Source of the DNA: Paenibacillus peoriae KCTC 3763
Lineage (GTDB): Bacteria; Bacillota; Bacilli; Paenibacillales; Paenibacillaceae
NCBI RefSeq assembly: GCF_000236805.1
Contig: NZ_AGFX01000011.1
Span: 1-64,000 of the forward strand
Reading direction: 5' to 3'
DNA: 64,000 bases
In this document: positions 9,056 to 18,981 of the stretch, one piece after another
Layout of the letters: each line of letters opens with the position of its first letter
How positions within the stretch are numbered: the first letter of the stretch is position 1
Notes under the pieces: generated by a model
The model's input: only the letters and a program-made list of their open reading frames with translations
What the model was told of the DNA's origin: nothing
Databases searched by the model: none
Made by a program: the position numbers and the translations under genes

Positions 9056-12000
9056 GACATATGGTGCTTTTGAAATCTCAAAAGTGCTTCATAATACTTT
9101 GCGATCCTATCTTGAGTCAGCTTATCATATCAAAAACAACAGCTTGATCAGAGAAAGATTCCAACTACTAAACCAACTTGGTCAAATAAGTCAGGAACCT
9201 TATATAGAGGCAACACCAAGCTATAAACTGGGGGCATCCTATGAGACCTTGGATATCCCTGATCCAGCTAAAGAAATATTAATGCAAGTTGCTAAACTAA
9301 GCAATCCTGGGGTAGGCGTCTTTCCAAAACCTTATACACATCAGGTTAAAGCACTGGAGTCTTTTTTAGGTAAAGATGAAGACATAATAGTTGCTACAGG
9401 AACGGGATCTGGAAAAACAGAGAGCTTTTTGATGCCTATTTTAGGCTCCTTAGCAATAGAGGCAACGGAGCGAGCAAATGTGGCATCAATGCGAGGATGT
9501 CGTGCTATCTTATTGTATCCTATGAATGCTTTGGTCAATGATCAATTAGGAAGAATAAGAAGATTGTTTGGCGATGAACGAGTAGCTTCTTTTTTAAAAA
9601 AAGGACGATCAAGGAATATACAGTTTGGATCATACACCTCAAAAACTCCATACCCAGGGGTGCCTAAATCCGGGAAGACTACAGCACACATTGAAAAAAT
9701 GTTTGAGAATTTTTATTTAAAGTATGCTGGAGACACAGAGAAAGTAAGGGAATTACAATCGAAAGGAAAATGGCCAAGCAAGGATCTGATCAAATTTTAT
9801 GCAAAACATAAGGAAGAAAATGATGCTTATAAAACAGGTAAACGTCAAGGTAAATCAAGAGTTGTGAGAAACTGGAATCTTCGTCTAAAAACACAGTCAA
9901 ATGACAGGGAGCTATTAACAAGACATGAAATGCAAGAATTATGTCCTGATATTTTGATTACCAACTATTCAATGTTAGAGTATATGCTCATGCGCCCTAT
10001 TGAACGGAAAATATTTCAAGACACCAAAACATGGCTCGAAGCTGATCCAAACAATAAGCTGATTCTAATTTTAGATGAGGCTCATATGTATCGTGGTACT
10101 GGTGGGGCAGAAGTTGCCTTTCTAATAAGACGTTTAATGGCTAGATTAGGAATAGATCGTAGTAGAATGAAGTGCATACTGACAAGTGCAAGTTTGGGGA
10201 AGAGCGAAGAGGATGAACGAGCTATCATAGATTTCGCTGGAGAGTTGACAGGTATAACCACGAAGACGGCAAGAACATTTCAGTTGATAACGGGTGATCT
10301 GGAATCGCGTTATGGGGCGAGTAAAGGAACAACAACGCAGGCCGAGATCCTTTCAAATGTAGATTTGTCTGTTATTCAAAATACATTGACTAATCTAAAA
10401 GCTGCAATTGATGAGTTTAACGCTACAGCAAGAAAGATAAATTGGAGAGTGTTTGAAGGTAGTGATTGTAGTAAATTTATTTGTCACCTCTTTACCCAAA
10501 TGACAGGTTGGGGACCAGCGGAACAAATGATTAAAGTCTTAAGTGGGAAGGCACTCCCATTGCGGCATCTATCTAAAGAGCTATTTCCAGATACTGATGA
10601 ACAAATAGCTCAACAAGCAACGGAAGTCGTTTTAGCATTGGGTGCCTTGGCAAAAAGAGAAATAGACAACAAAGTATTCTTGCCTACTAGACTTCATTTA
10701 TTTTTCAGAGGAATTCCTGGTCTTTATGCATGTACAAATCAAAAATGTGAGAATCGGTTGGACAAGACAGACAAGAATCCAATTCTTGGACGATTGCATG
10801 CGGTTCCTATGTTAAATTGTACATGTCAGAAAAAAGCGCGAGTATATGAATTGTTAACTCATAGGGATTGCGGTGCAGCCTTTATAGTTGGGTATACACA
10901 CGGCGAGGATGGTGAATTTTTACTTCATGAGCCAACGAATATAACTGGAGTAAACGATGAGGTTGAAGATCGCCTTTATAAAATTCAATTGCTAGTTGAT
11001 GGTAAGCCAAACGAACGAGCTATCGAACATAGCGTTCCTGCTTGGTTAGATATCAGTTCAGGTAAACTTTTTGATACTGAGCCACTGCAATTAGAAGGAT
11101 TTCTTAAAGTATTTAAACCCATTAGTAATACTGCTACTGGGGAGAGAGTATTTAACTGCTGTCCAATTTGCCTTAGAAAGTGGAAAAAGAACAAAAGTAA
11201 AATTATGAATCTCTCTACAAAGGGAGAAGCGCCATTCGCAAATCTTGTTAAAGCCCAATTGTTTAATCAACCTGCACAGCGCATTGAGAGTAATGAGTAC
11301 CCAAATGGTGGCAGGAAGGTATTATTATTTTCGGATGGAAGACAAAAGGCTGCTCGTTTAGCTAGAGATATTCCAAGAGAAGTTGAATGGGATACATTTA
11401 GGCAAGCTATTGTTTTAGCTGCTGTTCGCTATAAAGCAATATGTAATAGGGATCCGAAAATAAATGATGCGCTATATATTGCTTTTGTATCAATAGTTTC
11501 TGAATTCAATCTTCAATTTTTTGATGGGGATGATCGAAAATCACTACTCTTAGATGTTCGTGAATTTAAAGAAGAATACTCAGGATCATTAAGAATTGCT
11601 CTTGAAGAGCAATGGGACGTTAGACCTTCATCAAGTTACCATAAGGCGATTCTGAGGCAATTGTGTAACAGAGAATACTCGTTACGAGCGGCTACTGTTG
11701 GTTATCTCAAACCCACTAGGTCAGCCTTGGAGAGAATACAAAATGAAATATCAGCAGTGACTGGTAAAATTGATTCTCTTCAAATTGAAGCACTTATCAA
11801 CTATTTTATTGAAGAGATTCTAGATGATTATGCGTTTGAATTAGAAACTAAGATTTCTTCCTCTGTGAGGCGCAAAGCAGCTGGATATTCGCAAAGTTCA
11901 TGGACAAGTTCGGGGAAAATTGGAGAGAATCAAAAGTTTATTTTGGAAAATTATTTTAATTGTACCTCAGATGAAATAACGAGTATTCAAGAAGTGTTGC

Positions 12001-14585
12001 GGAAAAGACTTTGCCATAAAGCTGGCGATGCTTATGTTATTGATAGTAATGATGTTGTGTTAAATATTGACATTGAGTCGGAGTGGTACAAATGTAATAG
12101 TTGTACGTTCCTTTCTCCAGTAAAGTTTGGGGACTATTGTGTTAATTGTGGAAGTAAAGAAATCATTACTCTAGATCCAGAAACTCATGACTATATACAA
12201 GCGCGGAAAGGATTTTTACGAAATCCAGTTGTAATGTCAGTTCGTGGTAACAACCGACCAAAGTATGTCACTGCTGAGGAACATACAGCACAGCTTTCTC
12301 ACAAAGATGCTGGAGAAATTTTTGCTTCGAACGAAATGTATGAGCTTCGTTTTCAGGACGTTAAGTTAGAACAAGATGATCTGGAAGAGGGATCAGTAGA
12401 TATATTGAGTTGTACCACCACGATGGAAGTTGGTATTGATATAGGTTCGCTAGTCGCTGTTGGACTAAGGAATGTTCCACCTCAGCGTGAAAATTACCAA
12501 CAAAGAGCCGGGAGAGCAGGGCGCCGCGGTTCATCACTTTCTACTGTTATCACGTATGCTGAGGGTGCACCTCATGATAGTTTTTATTTTCAAAATCCTG
12601 TTAGAATTGTATCGGGAACTCCTAGGCTGCCAATGATAAAGGTTAACAATATTAAAATTGCTAAAAGGCATGTGTTTGCTTTTTTGTTTCAAACTTTTTT
12701 TCATGACATGATTGATAGAGATGAAATAAAGGTAGATCGGGATAAAAATCTATTTGCAGCTCTTGGGTCGGTCACAGATTTTTTTAATGAAGAGTCAGAC
12801 AGTGATTTTAGAAAATCAAGATTTATCGAATGGATCGAACAAGAAACATCAATTATAGTGAAAAGGATAATCGAATGGCTCCCTGAAGAAATTGCTAGTG
12901 ACAAAGCCGAGTGTGTACACATTTTTATAGACGAGTTGTTGCATAAACTGAACGAAGTGAGTCTTAAAACGCGTTCTTCAGATGATACGAATTCAGAAGT
13001 GGATGATGAAGATGATGTGGATTTAAGTTCAAGTAGAGATGAGCTTTTAACGTATTTATTTGATGAAGGGTTCTTACCAAGCTATGCATTTCCTACAAGT
13101 CTATGTAGTTTCCCAATCGAAATGAGAAAGGAAAAAGGAAAAAATAGTTATAAAGTAGTTACTAAAGAATTGCCTCAACAATCCATCGATCAGGCACTAA
13201 GCGAGTATGCACCAGGCAGGCTGGTAGTTATCGACAAAAAGACCTATCGCTCTGGAGGAATTGTTGCGAATGCAGCTAAGGTTACAGATGCAGATCGGGC
13301 GGAGAAACTTTTTCAGCATAACTTACGGAAATATGTGTCCTGTAGGAGATGTACGTTCGTACGGGACATAGATGAAACTGTAAAATTAAACGAAACTGAT
13401 CCATGCCCTGTATGTGAAGGGCCACTTGATACAGGAGAACTACTAATACCAGAGGTGTTTCTCCCCGAAAAGGGAGCTCCTATTACTGAAGGTGATGACG
13501 AACAAGAGTTGACTTATGCTACTACAGCACAATTCCCGCTCCCGTTGTCAGAAGACGATTTAGGCGAGTGGGGGAGAATTGGCGAAAGATTATTAACAGT
13601 GCAAGCAAAGGATAGATGGCTTGTTACAATTAATAAGGGAAATGATGAAAGTAATGCAGGATTTTATGTATGCGAGGCGTGTGGAGCGTCGAAAGTAGTG
13701 GATCCTGAAGATAAGTCACCAAACGGTTCACATGATCGCCCTTATCAAGTTGAGCCTGTGTATGGAGTACACGTGGCTTCAAAATGCCATGGCGCATTTA
13801 AGAATGTATTTCTAGGGCACGATTTTAAGAGTGATTTGTTACTTATACGCTTAAATATTGAAGAACCATTCGTTCGAACAGTAAGTCTAAATTTGGCAAA
13901 TCATATTCTCAATGATGCATTACGAACAGTCTCTGAAGCATTGTTATTGGCTGCAAGTAGGGAGTTAGATATTGATCCTTCAGAATTTAAATCAGGCTAT
14001 AGATTAGTAAAATTAAGTCCAGACGAAACATTAAGAGCAGATATTTATATGTTTGATTCTTTGGCTGGTGGTGCGGGGTATGCCGAACAAACAGGTAAAG
14101 ATTTGCCATTAGTGTTAAACAAGGCACTGGATTTGTTAGAGAGTTGTAATCAAGGGTGTGATCGTTCCTGTACAGATTGCATCAGACATTATCAAAACAG
14201 GTATTGGCATACTCATTTGGACAGGCATTTAGGAGCTCAATTGTTGCGGTACATGATCTATTCTAAGGTACCTGATATTTCAGATGTTGAAAATCAAAGC
14301 ATGATCCTCGAACCACTAATTCGACTTTTACAATTGGAAGGCTACACATGCAAAGATAATGTGAGTTATAATGGAACTCGAGTGCCATGGATAATTAGTA
14401 CTCAAGATAGTTTTCTCGTTATTGGCGTATATCCAAGTTTAATTGACGAAACAGACTCTAGCAGGTTACATCCGTTAACCAAACATTTTTCTGAAGGGCA
14501 ACTACTATTAGTTAATGAATATTTGATTAGTAGAAATTTGTCATTGGTTTACAAACAATTCAAAGAAAAGGTTATGAAGGCTTGA
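9048..14585 (+). CDS. druE: Druantia DruE-like giant DEAD/DEAH helicase with C-terminal DUF1998
   Basis: A 1845-residue superfamily 2 helicase and the core of the defence operon. Motif I is GTGSGKT at ~118-124; Walker B is LDEAH at ~342-346; motif III is TSASLGKS; motif V is TTMEVGIDIGSL; motif VI is [10 protein letters not shown] at ~1152. Several Cys4-type zinc ribbons punctuate the insert and tail (YKCNSCTFLSP with CVNCG; YVSCRRCTF with CPVC; YVCEACG). The end is a DUF1998 domain with LAGGAGYAEQ and a Cys cluster CNQGCDRSCTDC at ~1700. DUF1998 helicases of this size are known from Druantia (DruE), while the DISARM helicase DrmA is shorter. I start at ATG 9048 because AAGGAGG lies 7 nt upstream; a longer frame from 8949 lacks an RBS and overlaps druD. 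Confidence 0.8.
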   Translation: MNETYGAFEISKVLHNTLRSYLESAYHIKNNSLIRERFQLLNQLGQISQEPYIEATPSYKLGASYETLDIPDPAKEILMQVAKLSNPGVGVFPKPYTHQVKALESFLGKDEDIIVATGTGSGKTESFLMPILGSLAIEATERANVASMRGCRAILLYPMNALVNDQLGRIRRLFGDERVASFLKKGRSRNIQFGSYTSKTPYPGVPKSGKTTAHIEKMFENFYLKYAGDTEKVRELQSKGKWPSKDLIKFYAKHKEENDAYKTGKRQGKSRVVRNWNLRLKTQSNDRELLTRHEMQELCPDILITNYSMLEYMLMRPIERKIFQDTKTWLEADPNNKLILILDEAHMYRGTGGAEVAFLIRRLMARLGIDRSRMKCILTSASLGKSEEDERAIIDFAGELTGITTKTARTFQLITGDLESRYGASKGTTTQAEILSNVDLSVIQNTLTNLKAAIDEFNATARKINWRVFEGSDCSKFICHLFTQMTGWGPAEQMIKVLSGKALPLRHLSKELFPDTDEQIAQQATEVVLALGALAKREIDNKVFLPTRLHLFFRGIPGLYACTNQKCENRLDKTDKNPILGRLHAVPMLNCTCQKKARVYELLTHRDCGAAFIVGYTHGEDGEFLLHEPTNITGVNDEVEDRLYKIQLLVDGKPNERAIEHSVPAWLDISSGKLFDTEPLQLEGFLKVFKPISNTATGERVFNCCPICLRKWKKNKSKIMNLSTKGEAPFANLVKAQLFNQPAQRIESNEYPNGGRKVLLFSDGRQKAARLARDIPREVEWDTFRQAIVLAAVRYKAICNRDPKINDALYIAFVSIVSEFNLQFFDGDDRKSLLLDVREFKEEYSGSLRIALEEQWDVRPSSSYHKAILRQLCNREYSLRAATVGYLKPTRSALERIQNEISAVTGKIDSLQIEALINYFIEEILDDYAFELETKISSSVRRKAAGYSQSSWTSSGKIGENQKFILENYFNCTSDEITSIQEVLRKRLCHKAGDAYVIDSNDVVLNIDIESEWYKCNSCTFLSPVKFGDYCVNCGSKEIITLDPETHDYIQARKGFLRNPVVMSVRGNNRPKYVTAEEHTAQLSHKDAGEIFASNEMYELRFQDVKLEQDDLEEGSVDILSCTTTMEVGIDIGSLVAVGLRNVPPQRENYQQRAGRAGRRGSSLSTVITYAEGAPHDSFYFQNPVRIVSGTPRLPMIKVNNIKIAKRHVFAFLFQTFFHDMIDRDEIKVDRDKNLFAALGSVTDFFNEESDSDFRKSRFIEWIEQETSIIVKRIIEWLPEEIASDKAECVHIFIDELLHKLNEVSLKTRSSDDTNSEVDDEDDVDLSSSRDELLTYLFDEGFLPSYAFPTSLCSFPIEMRKEKGKNSYKVVTKELPQQSIDQALSEYAPGRLVVIDKKTYRSGGIVANAAKVTDADRAEKLFQHNLRKYVSCRRCTFVRDIDETVKLNETDPCPVCEGPLDTGELLIPEVFLPEKGAPITEGDDEQELTYATTAQFPLPLSEDDLGEWGRIGERLLTVQAKDRWLVTINKGNDESNAGFYVCEACGASKVVDPEDKSPNGSHDRPYQVEPVYGVHVASKCHGAFKNVFLGHDFKSDLLLIRLNIEEPFVRTVSLNLANHILNDALRTVSEALLLAASRELDIDPSEFKSGYRLVKLSPDETLRADIYMFDSLAGGAGYAEQTGKDLPLVLNKALDLLESCNQGCDRSCTDCIRHYQNRYWHTHLDRHLGAQLLRYMIYSKVPDISDVENQSMILEPLIRLLQLEGYTCKDNVSYNGTRVPWIISTQDSFLVIGVYPSLIDETDSSRLHPLTKHFSEGQLLLVNEYLISRNLSLVYKQFKEKVMKA

Positions 14586-14599
14586 TTTATTACTAATAT

Positions 14600-14640
14600 A
14601 ATGTCACCTCCGAAAGGTGGGAGGTGACATTTTTATTTTT
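14600..14640 (+). terminator. Terminator-like hairpin between druE-like and druA-like genes
   Basis: A 12-bp stem (AATGTCACCTCC at 14600-14611, GGAGGTGACATT at 14620-14631, loop 8 nt) followed by TTTTATTTTT. It sits inside the 74-nt gap of an otherwise tightly overlapping operon, so it should lower or uncouple expression of the last gene. Confidence 0.8.
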
Positions 14641-14659
14641 AACGGCCAGGTGAGAAAAT

Positions 14660-16558
14660 ATGATAGCTGGAAAATCTGTAATACAGCCATCCTTGTCGAA
14701 AGAGTATTTGCAAAATCTTACTGAAATACTGAAGACGGCAGAAGGTATTATGGCTGGGCAAGAGAGGGCTCTTTGGATTGCAAATAATATCCCTGATCCC
14801 AATAATGATGAAGTGCTAGATGAGATGAGATTTCGAAGCTTATTATTGTTGTTTCGAGATTTGTTTTCACAGGGATGGGAGTTAACATTCAGAGATGGGA
14901 TTGCTAATATTTATCATCCCATAACACCAGATAATGTTGAAACGAAGCAATGGTACAGAGAAGCTCTTTTACGTGAAAGAAACAAGCAATTAGAGAATGA
15001 CTCAATTAAAAAGTTTATTTTTAGAATGGAAAAAGAGAGAAAGTACAATGGGAAAAAGGTGTCAATAAGGAATCTGATATCACCGGTTGACGAACTTCTT
15101 AGCGGTATACAAGAGTGGAAAGCTGACGCGATTAAGCCGTATTTACAAATTGTACAATCTAGGTCAGATAGGGACGAAAAGACAGGATTTAAATTACTTG
15201 ATATTTGGAGATACTTTCGTTTGACGTGGACGTTACCGCATAAACCAACACCTGGAAGAAATATATTTGTATTAGTCAGAGATTCAGCACAGGAGTATCA
15301 TCCGATTATAGGTATTGCTGCTCTTGGAAACAGTATTGTACAAATAACTTGTCGCGATAACGAAATAGGCTGGACACTAGAGGGCCTGCGAGAACGTATG
15401 AACACGATGGACGATATCACAGCCCGACAAATAATTAATTCTTTGACTCAGTCCCTTGTAAAATCAATATCAGGAATTGAGGTACGTGATTTACTAGATG
15501 AGGAAGTTGATCTATCAAATGCCGAAGAATATGCAAATACATTAAGTGTTTTTTTGAGAGGAGTAGGGAACAGAGCAGCAGCTCCTAGAATTACTTCAAA
15601 TTCAGAAGATGTAAACTGGAATGATATTTGTCAAAGTCCGTTTTACAAAGTGAAACGAGCAAAGGCTCTTCTTAATATTTTTAAAGCACAGACTTTCTTT
15701 AATAATTTTAATGTTAACGAGCCGCTAAAGGCACTTCAGCAACTTGTTATGACTTCACGTGGACGATCTGCTCTGTCTACAGCGTTACAGTCCAATAAAA
15801 AAGAAAAAGTTGGAGCAAATATGATGGATATCATTGTTTGCGGAGCGGTTCCACCATACAATTTTCTGCTTGGTGGAAAATTAACTTCAATGTTGATGTT
15901 GAGTCCTGAACTTATTCAAGCATATCAGAAAAAATATAAAAATCAGATATCAGTAATTGCTTCTGCAATGAAAGGCGAACCTGTTGTAAAACCAGCGCAT
16001 CTCGTTTTTTTAGGTACAACAAGTCTTTATGAAACAGGGAGTAGTCAATACAATCGAGTAACCATTCCTGAATATGCTTTGAATGGTAGTGAGCCAATGT
16101 ATAAAATTGGCTTTGAGTCTTTAGGTATAACTAAGGGTTTTGGAACTGTATATATATCCGATGAAACGGTTGAAGCCTTTTCTGAACTGACAACGAAATT
16201 GTACGGGAGACGTATAGTTAATAATACGTTTGGAGAGGGGACGAGCCCTCGAATGCGATTAATTAGGGCAGGCTTGGATGCTCTAGGGCTTCCATCGGAT
16301 CACTTACTCAATCACAATTTCAAGCGGATCGTATATGGTGTGAGATTAGCTGATAATGCATATGAATATTTGCGCGGAGAAGAAGATGAGCCTCGTTACT
16401 ATTTAAGTCAAGATGAACCTCATCAGATGACAGAAGCTATCTGTGAATTTTGGAGAAAACGTTGGTTATCAATGAGGATAAAGAATAATGATGTTATGCA
16501 ACAATTAATTAATTTTGGTGTTGATGACTTTCTGTTAGGAAAAAAAATAGGACAGTAA
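14660..16558 (+). CDS. druA: Druantia DruA-like protein (DUF4338-type)
   Basis: A 632-residue protein, last gene of the defence operon. The central region shows the DUF4338/DruA pattern: LPHKPTPGRNIFVLVRD, then HPIIGIAALGNSIVQITCRD followed by EIGW (residues ~193-240), and later VCGAVPPYNFLLGGKLTSML, MLSPELIQAYQKKY, VFLGTTSLYETGSSQYNRV (residues ~393-470). DruA is the signature protein of type I Druantia. This copy is longer than the roughly 400-residue prototype as I remember it, with an extra N-terminal ~190 residues. AGGTGAG stands 5 nt before ATG 14660. In described type I loci druA comes first; here it is last and behind a hairpin. The IS remnant begins about 15 nt after its stop. Confidence 0.72.
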   Translation: MIAGKSVIQPSLSKEYLQNLTEILKTAEGIMAGQERALWIANNIPDPNNDEVLDEMRFRSLLLLFRDLFSQGWELTFRDGIANIYHPITPDNVETKQWYREALLRERNKQLENDSIKKFIFRMEKERKYNGKKVSIRNLISPVDELLSGIQEWKADAIKPYLQIVQSRSDRDEKTGFKLLDIWRYFRLTWTLPHKPTPGRNIFVLVRDSAQEYHPIIGIAALGNSIVQITCRDNEIGWTLEGLRERMNTMDDITARQIINSLTQSLVKSISGIEVRDLLDEEVDLSNAEEYANTLSVFLRGVGNRAAAPRITSNSEDVNWNDICQSPFYKVKRAKALLNIFKAQTFFNNFNVNEPLKALQQLVMTSRGRSALSTALQSNKKEKVGANMMDIIVCGAVPPYNFLLGGKLTSMLMLSPELIQAYQKKYKNQISVIASAMKGEPVVKPAHLVFLGTTSLYETGSSQYNRVTIPEYALNGSEPMYKIGFESLGITKGFGTVYISDETVEAFSELTTKLYGRRIVNNTFGEGTSPRMRLIRAGLDALGLPSDHLLNHNFKRIVYGVRLADNAYEYLRGEEDEPRYYLSQDEPHQMTEAICEFWRKRWLSMRIKNNDVMQQLINFGVDDFLLGKKIGQ

Positions 16559-16572
16559 TAAAATAATCTGGC

Positions 16573-17330
16573 CTCAATTTTGTGGACTGATGAATAAAAC
16601 CGTACTCTGCGAGTTGGCTTCGGTATATAACCGGAGTCGGCTTATTTAATTCCGTTTTTGCTTTTGTTTGAATTTTTAATTTGCATGGCCTAGTTTCACA
16701 CAAAAATGAAACAGGAGGTAGAGGGATGAATCCTCGTTGCGCTTTGAGAATTGAATATCCATATTGTCCAGTACCTTCCCCGCATGCCAGAAAGGGAACG
16801 AACCACTGTCAATATAGAGTAGACACATAAAACCGAGAATATTATGCAACAAATCAGTATGTACGTTCGTACTCATTGGATGTAAAGTAGCCAATAGCGT
16901 AATGGATTCGTTTTCTATTGTAGAAGCAAGTGATGTATTCAAAAAAGCGTTTCTTGGCCTGCTTATGTGTTTTTAATTTCTCCAAGTACACGAGTTCTTT
17001 CTTGAGCACACTGTGGAACAATTCGATGCGCGCATTATCGTAGCAGCCTCTCTGGCGGCTCATACTGCCTTTCATTTTGTATTTGTGGAGCCGTCTCTGG
17101 TAGTCGTGGGATGCATACTGGTTGCCGTGGTCTGAATGATGCATACCTCTGAGAGCAGTTGTTGCTGACTGTAGGCGCGATCTAACGTCGTAAGCACGAG
17201 TTCCTTAGTCATCCGTTAATCTATGTGAAACCCGACAATCTTACGGCTGTACAAATCTATAATTCTCGCTAGATATAATCAGTCTTCATCTGTCTTAATG
17301 TACGTGATGTCAGCCACCCAGACCATACAT
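16573..17330 (-). mobile_element. Decayed IS3-family element (OrfB remnant only)
   Basis: Read on the minus strand, the C-terminal half of an IS3-type integrase-core transposase is recognisable. It runs VWVADITYIKTDED, stop, LYLARIIDLYSRKIVGFHID, stop, RMTKELVLTTLDRAYSQQQ, then a frameshift into HHSDHGNQYASHDYQ and RKRIHYAIGYFTSNEYERTY. The final YRSQLAEYGF lies beyond a ~235-bp insert. Two nonsense codons and a frameshift mean no product. The N-terminal part and OrfA are missing: the left part of the element stops abruptly at ~17330 against a methyltransferase fragment. Confidence 0.82.
16625..16858. other. ~235-bp insertion inside the IS3 transposase remnant
   Basis: On the minus strand the transposase reads ERTY then a stop at ~16858, while the expected continuation YRSQLAEYG resumes at ~16622. 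The intervening sequence is foreign to the gene. Both junctions show ATAC (CATAC before the insert, TATAC after it), suggesting a 4-bp target duplication. I see no terminal inverted repeats. A fragment reading MDIQFSKRNEDSSLYLL could be the end of some protein, but it is not recognisable. Confidence 0.5.
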
Positions 17331-17664
17331 TACATGAAGAATCCGTGGATGATGAGGATGATTTTGATTTAGAAGAAGCATTGCCTGAGTATCCGATTAC
17401 GCGTAAAGGTGAAATTTGGCTACTTGGGAAGCATAGGCTAATCTGCGGTGACTCGACTAATCCGCAGGATATTACAAGATTGATGGATGGTAAGAAGGTT
17501 CAGCTTATTGTAACTGATCCACCCTACAATGTGGACTATACGGGCAAGACGAAGGACGCATTGAAGATTGAGAATGATAAGATGGACAATCACCAATTTT
17601 ATGATTTCCTATTGGCTGCCTATACTCGAATGTATGAAGTAGCTGGTGACGAAGCAAGCGGATT
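17331..17664 (+). pseudogene. DNA adenine methyltransferase fragment (N6/N4-Mtase), truncated at both ends
   Basis: The plus-strand frame encodes DDFDLEEALPEYPITRKGEI, then WLLGKHRLICGDSTNPQDI and QLIVTDPPYNVDYTGK. DPPY is the catalytic motif IV of amino-methyltransferases, and GDST is typical of the ParB-linked phage/mobile methylases. The N-terminal ParB-like part is lost at the IS3 remnant, and the frame stops after EVAGDEASG, where the second IS begins, so the methyl-donor FxGxG motif is missing. Non-functional remnant trapped between two transposons. Confidence 0.75.
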
Positions 17665-17666
17665 AA

Positions 17667-17687
17667 CCCCCTAAGTTTGGACACTAA
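17667..17687. repeat. Left terminal inverted repeat of the second IS3 element
   Basis: CCCCCTAA followed by GTTTGGACACTAA. The complement of 18982-19005 shares CCCCCTAA and TTGGACACTAA, with 3 extra bases between the two blocks. Confidence 0.7.
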
Positions 17688-17721
17688 CTCTCTCTTGCTC
17701 ATCGAGACTCTGTTTTTGAAT

Positions 17722-18640
17722 TTATACACGAACTTCTCGGATCGGAATCGGTTTTGTCTGGTTTTTCTCATAAAACTGAGACGGCGACAAATCGCGAATG
17801 CTGGAATGAATTCTTCGTTCATTATAAAAATGAATGAATTCAGTGACGGCTTCATAAGCTTCGCTGTACGTTTCAAAGTCGTTGTGAGCCAAGCATTCAT
17901 CCTGCAATAGCCTATGAAAAGATTCAATATGTGCGTTCATATTCGGTGTTCGTGGAGGAATGCGTTCATGCTCACTCCAAAGTTTTCACAGGCAGCTTCA
18001 AACCCATGAGAAATAAACTGAGGGCCATTGTCTGAACGAATCACAGGTTTGGTTTGCGCCTCAAATAATTGTCTCTTAAACAAGGCCGTTTGTAGCGTTT
18101 GGATCACATCTTTGGCCTCGCACCACAATCCGATGTGGTAAGCGACCACTGAACGGTCGTAAACATCGAGGCAAGACTGAATGAAGAAGAATCGGTCTTC
18201 TCCTGCAATATAACCGTACTTAATGTCCGTCTCAAACAGTTGGTTCGAATTCGTAATGATCCGATTTCGTGCCAGTTTCCGTGGGTAAGACGAGTTCACT
18301 TTTCGCTGTGGTCGCAGGATGTTCAGTTCTCTGCACAATCGGTAAACCTTCTTTTTGTTAATGATTAGGCCTTCATCTCGGGGTAAAGCGACGGTTAATT
18401 ATACGCATGGCCGTCTGCAGAAACCAACTCCATAATCCGTTCCATAATCTGAGCATCCGGTACTTTTACACCGTCCGAACGCAGCGAATATCCTGGCTTT
18501 GGTCGTCCCTCACTTGCTGTTTTCTTGATCACTTTTCCATTTTTATGGTAGTAGTAGCTGGATCTCGGGATGTTGGCCAGTCGTAGTACAACGTGACGGC
18601 ATATCCTTCACGGATGTAGTGTTCCGCTACTTCAACTTTT
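17722..18640 (-). pseudogene. IS3-family transposase OrfB, frameshifted
   Basis: The integrase-core transposase is readable only by joining frames. The start region reads HYIREGYAVTL, shifts to VLRLANIPRSSYYYHKNGKV, then shifts near 18400 into KKVYRLCRELNILRP. The middle (18338-17937) has FETDIKYGYIAGEDRFFFIQ with catalytic D, and VIRSDNGPQFISHGFE with the second catalytic D. Around 17965 the frame shifts again before MNAHIESFHRLLQDECL, which holds the catalytic E. Three or more frameshifts make it inactive. Confidence 0.85.
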
Positions 18641-18938
18641 TCAGCAAATGAGGGTTTTTCTTTTTTATCAAGTCACGCAGTATCGCAATCTCAAGTGCCT
18701 GTTCACCTAGTAGTTTCTTCAATTGATCATTTTCTTGGGAAAGCACTTTGGAATCCAGTCCATGTATGGTTTCCAGTGAAGTTTCACCATATTTACCTTC
18801 TTCAAATTCCTTTACCCAACGGTGAAGCATATTGACGGCAATTTCATATCTCCGGGCTACAGCCGCCTTATTCCCGGTTTCGATGGCTTCCTTGACGATT
18901 TGGCGTTTAAATTCTCTAGAATGTTTATTTCGTGTCAT
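18627..18938 (-). CDS. IS3-family transposase OrfA (helix-turn-helix subunit)
   Basis: A 103-residue OrfA with the classic N-terminal HTH (HSREFKRQIVKEAIETGNKA, AARRYEIAVNMLHRWVKEF) and a C-terminal leucine-zipper-like helix (LSQENDQLKKLLGEQALEIA). OrfA binds the element ends, and with OrfB made by -1 frameshifting it forms the active transposase. Here OrfB is broken, so OrfA alone would at most act as a repressor. ATG 18938 is near the right end of the element. Confidence 0.85.
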   Translation of the reverse strand: MTRNKHSREFKRQIVKEAIETGNKAAVARRYEIAVNMLHRWVKEFEEGKYGETSLETIHGLDSKVLSQENDQLKKLLGEQALEIAILRDLIKKKNPHLLKKLK

Positions 18939-18981
18939 TTCCTCAGCCCCTTATCACTAGTAGTGTAATCCATATACACTC

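Noticed and set aside
4472-16558. DISARM or Dpd system instead of Druantia
   Set aside because: No DrmB, DrmC (phospholipase D) or adjoining intact methyltransferase, and no 7-deazaguanine genes; the helicase length and the DUF4338-type protein fit Druantia better.
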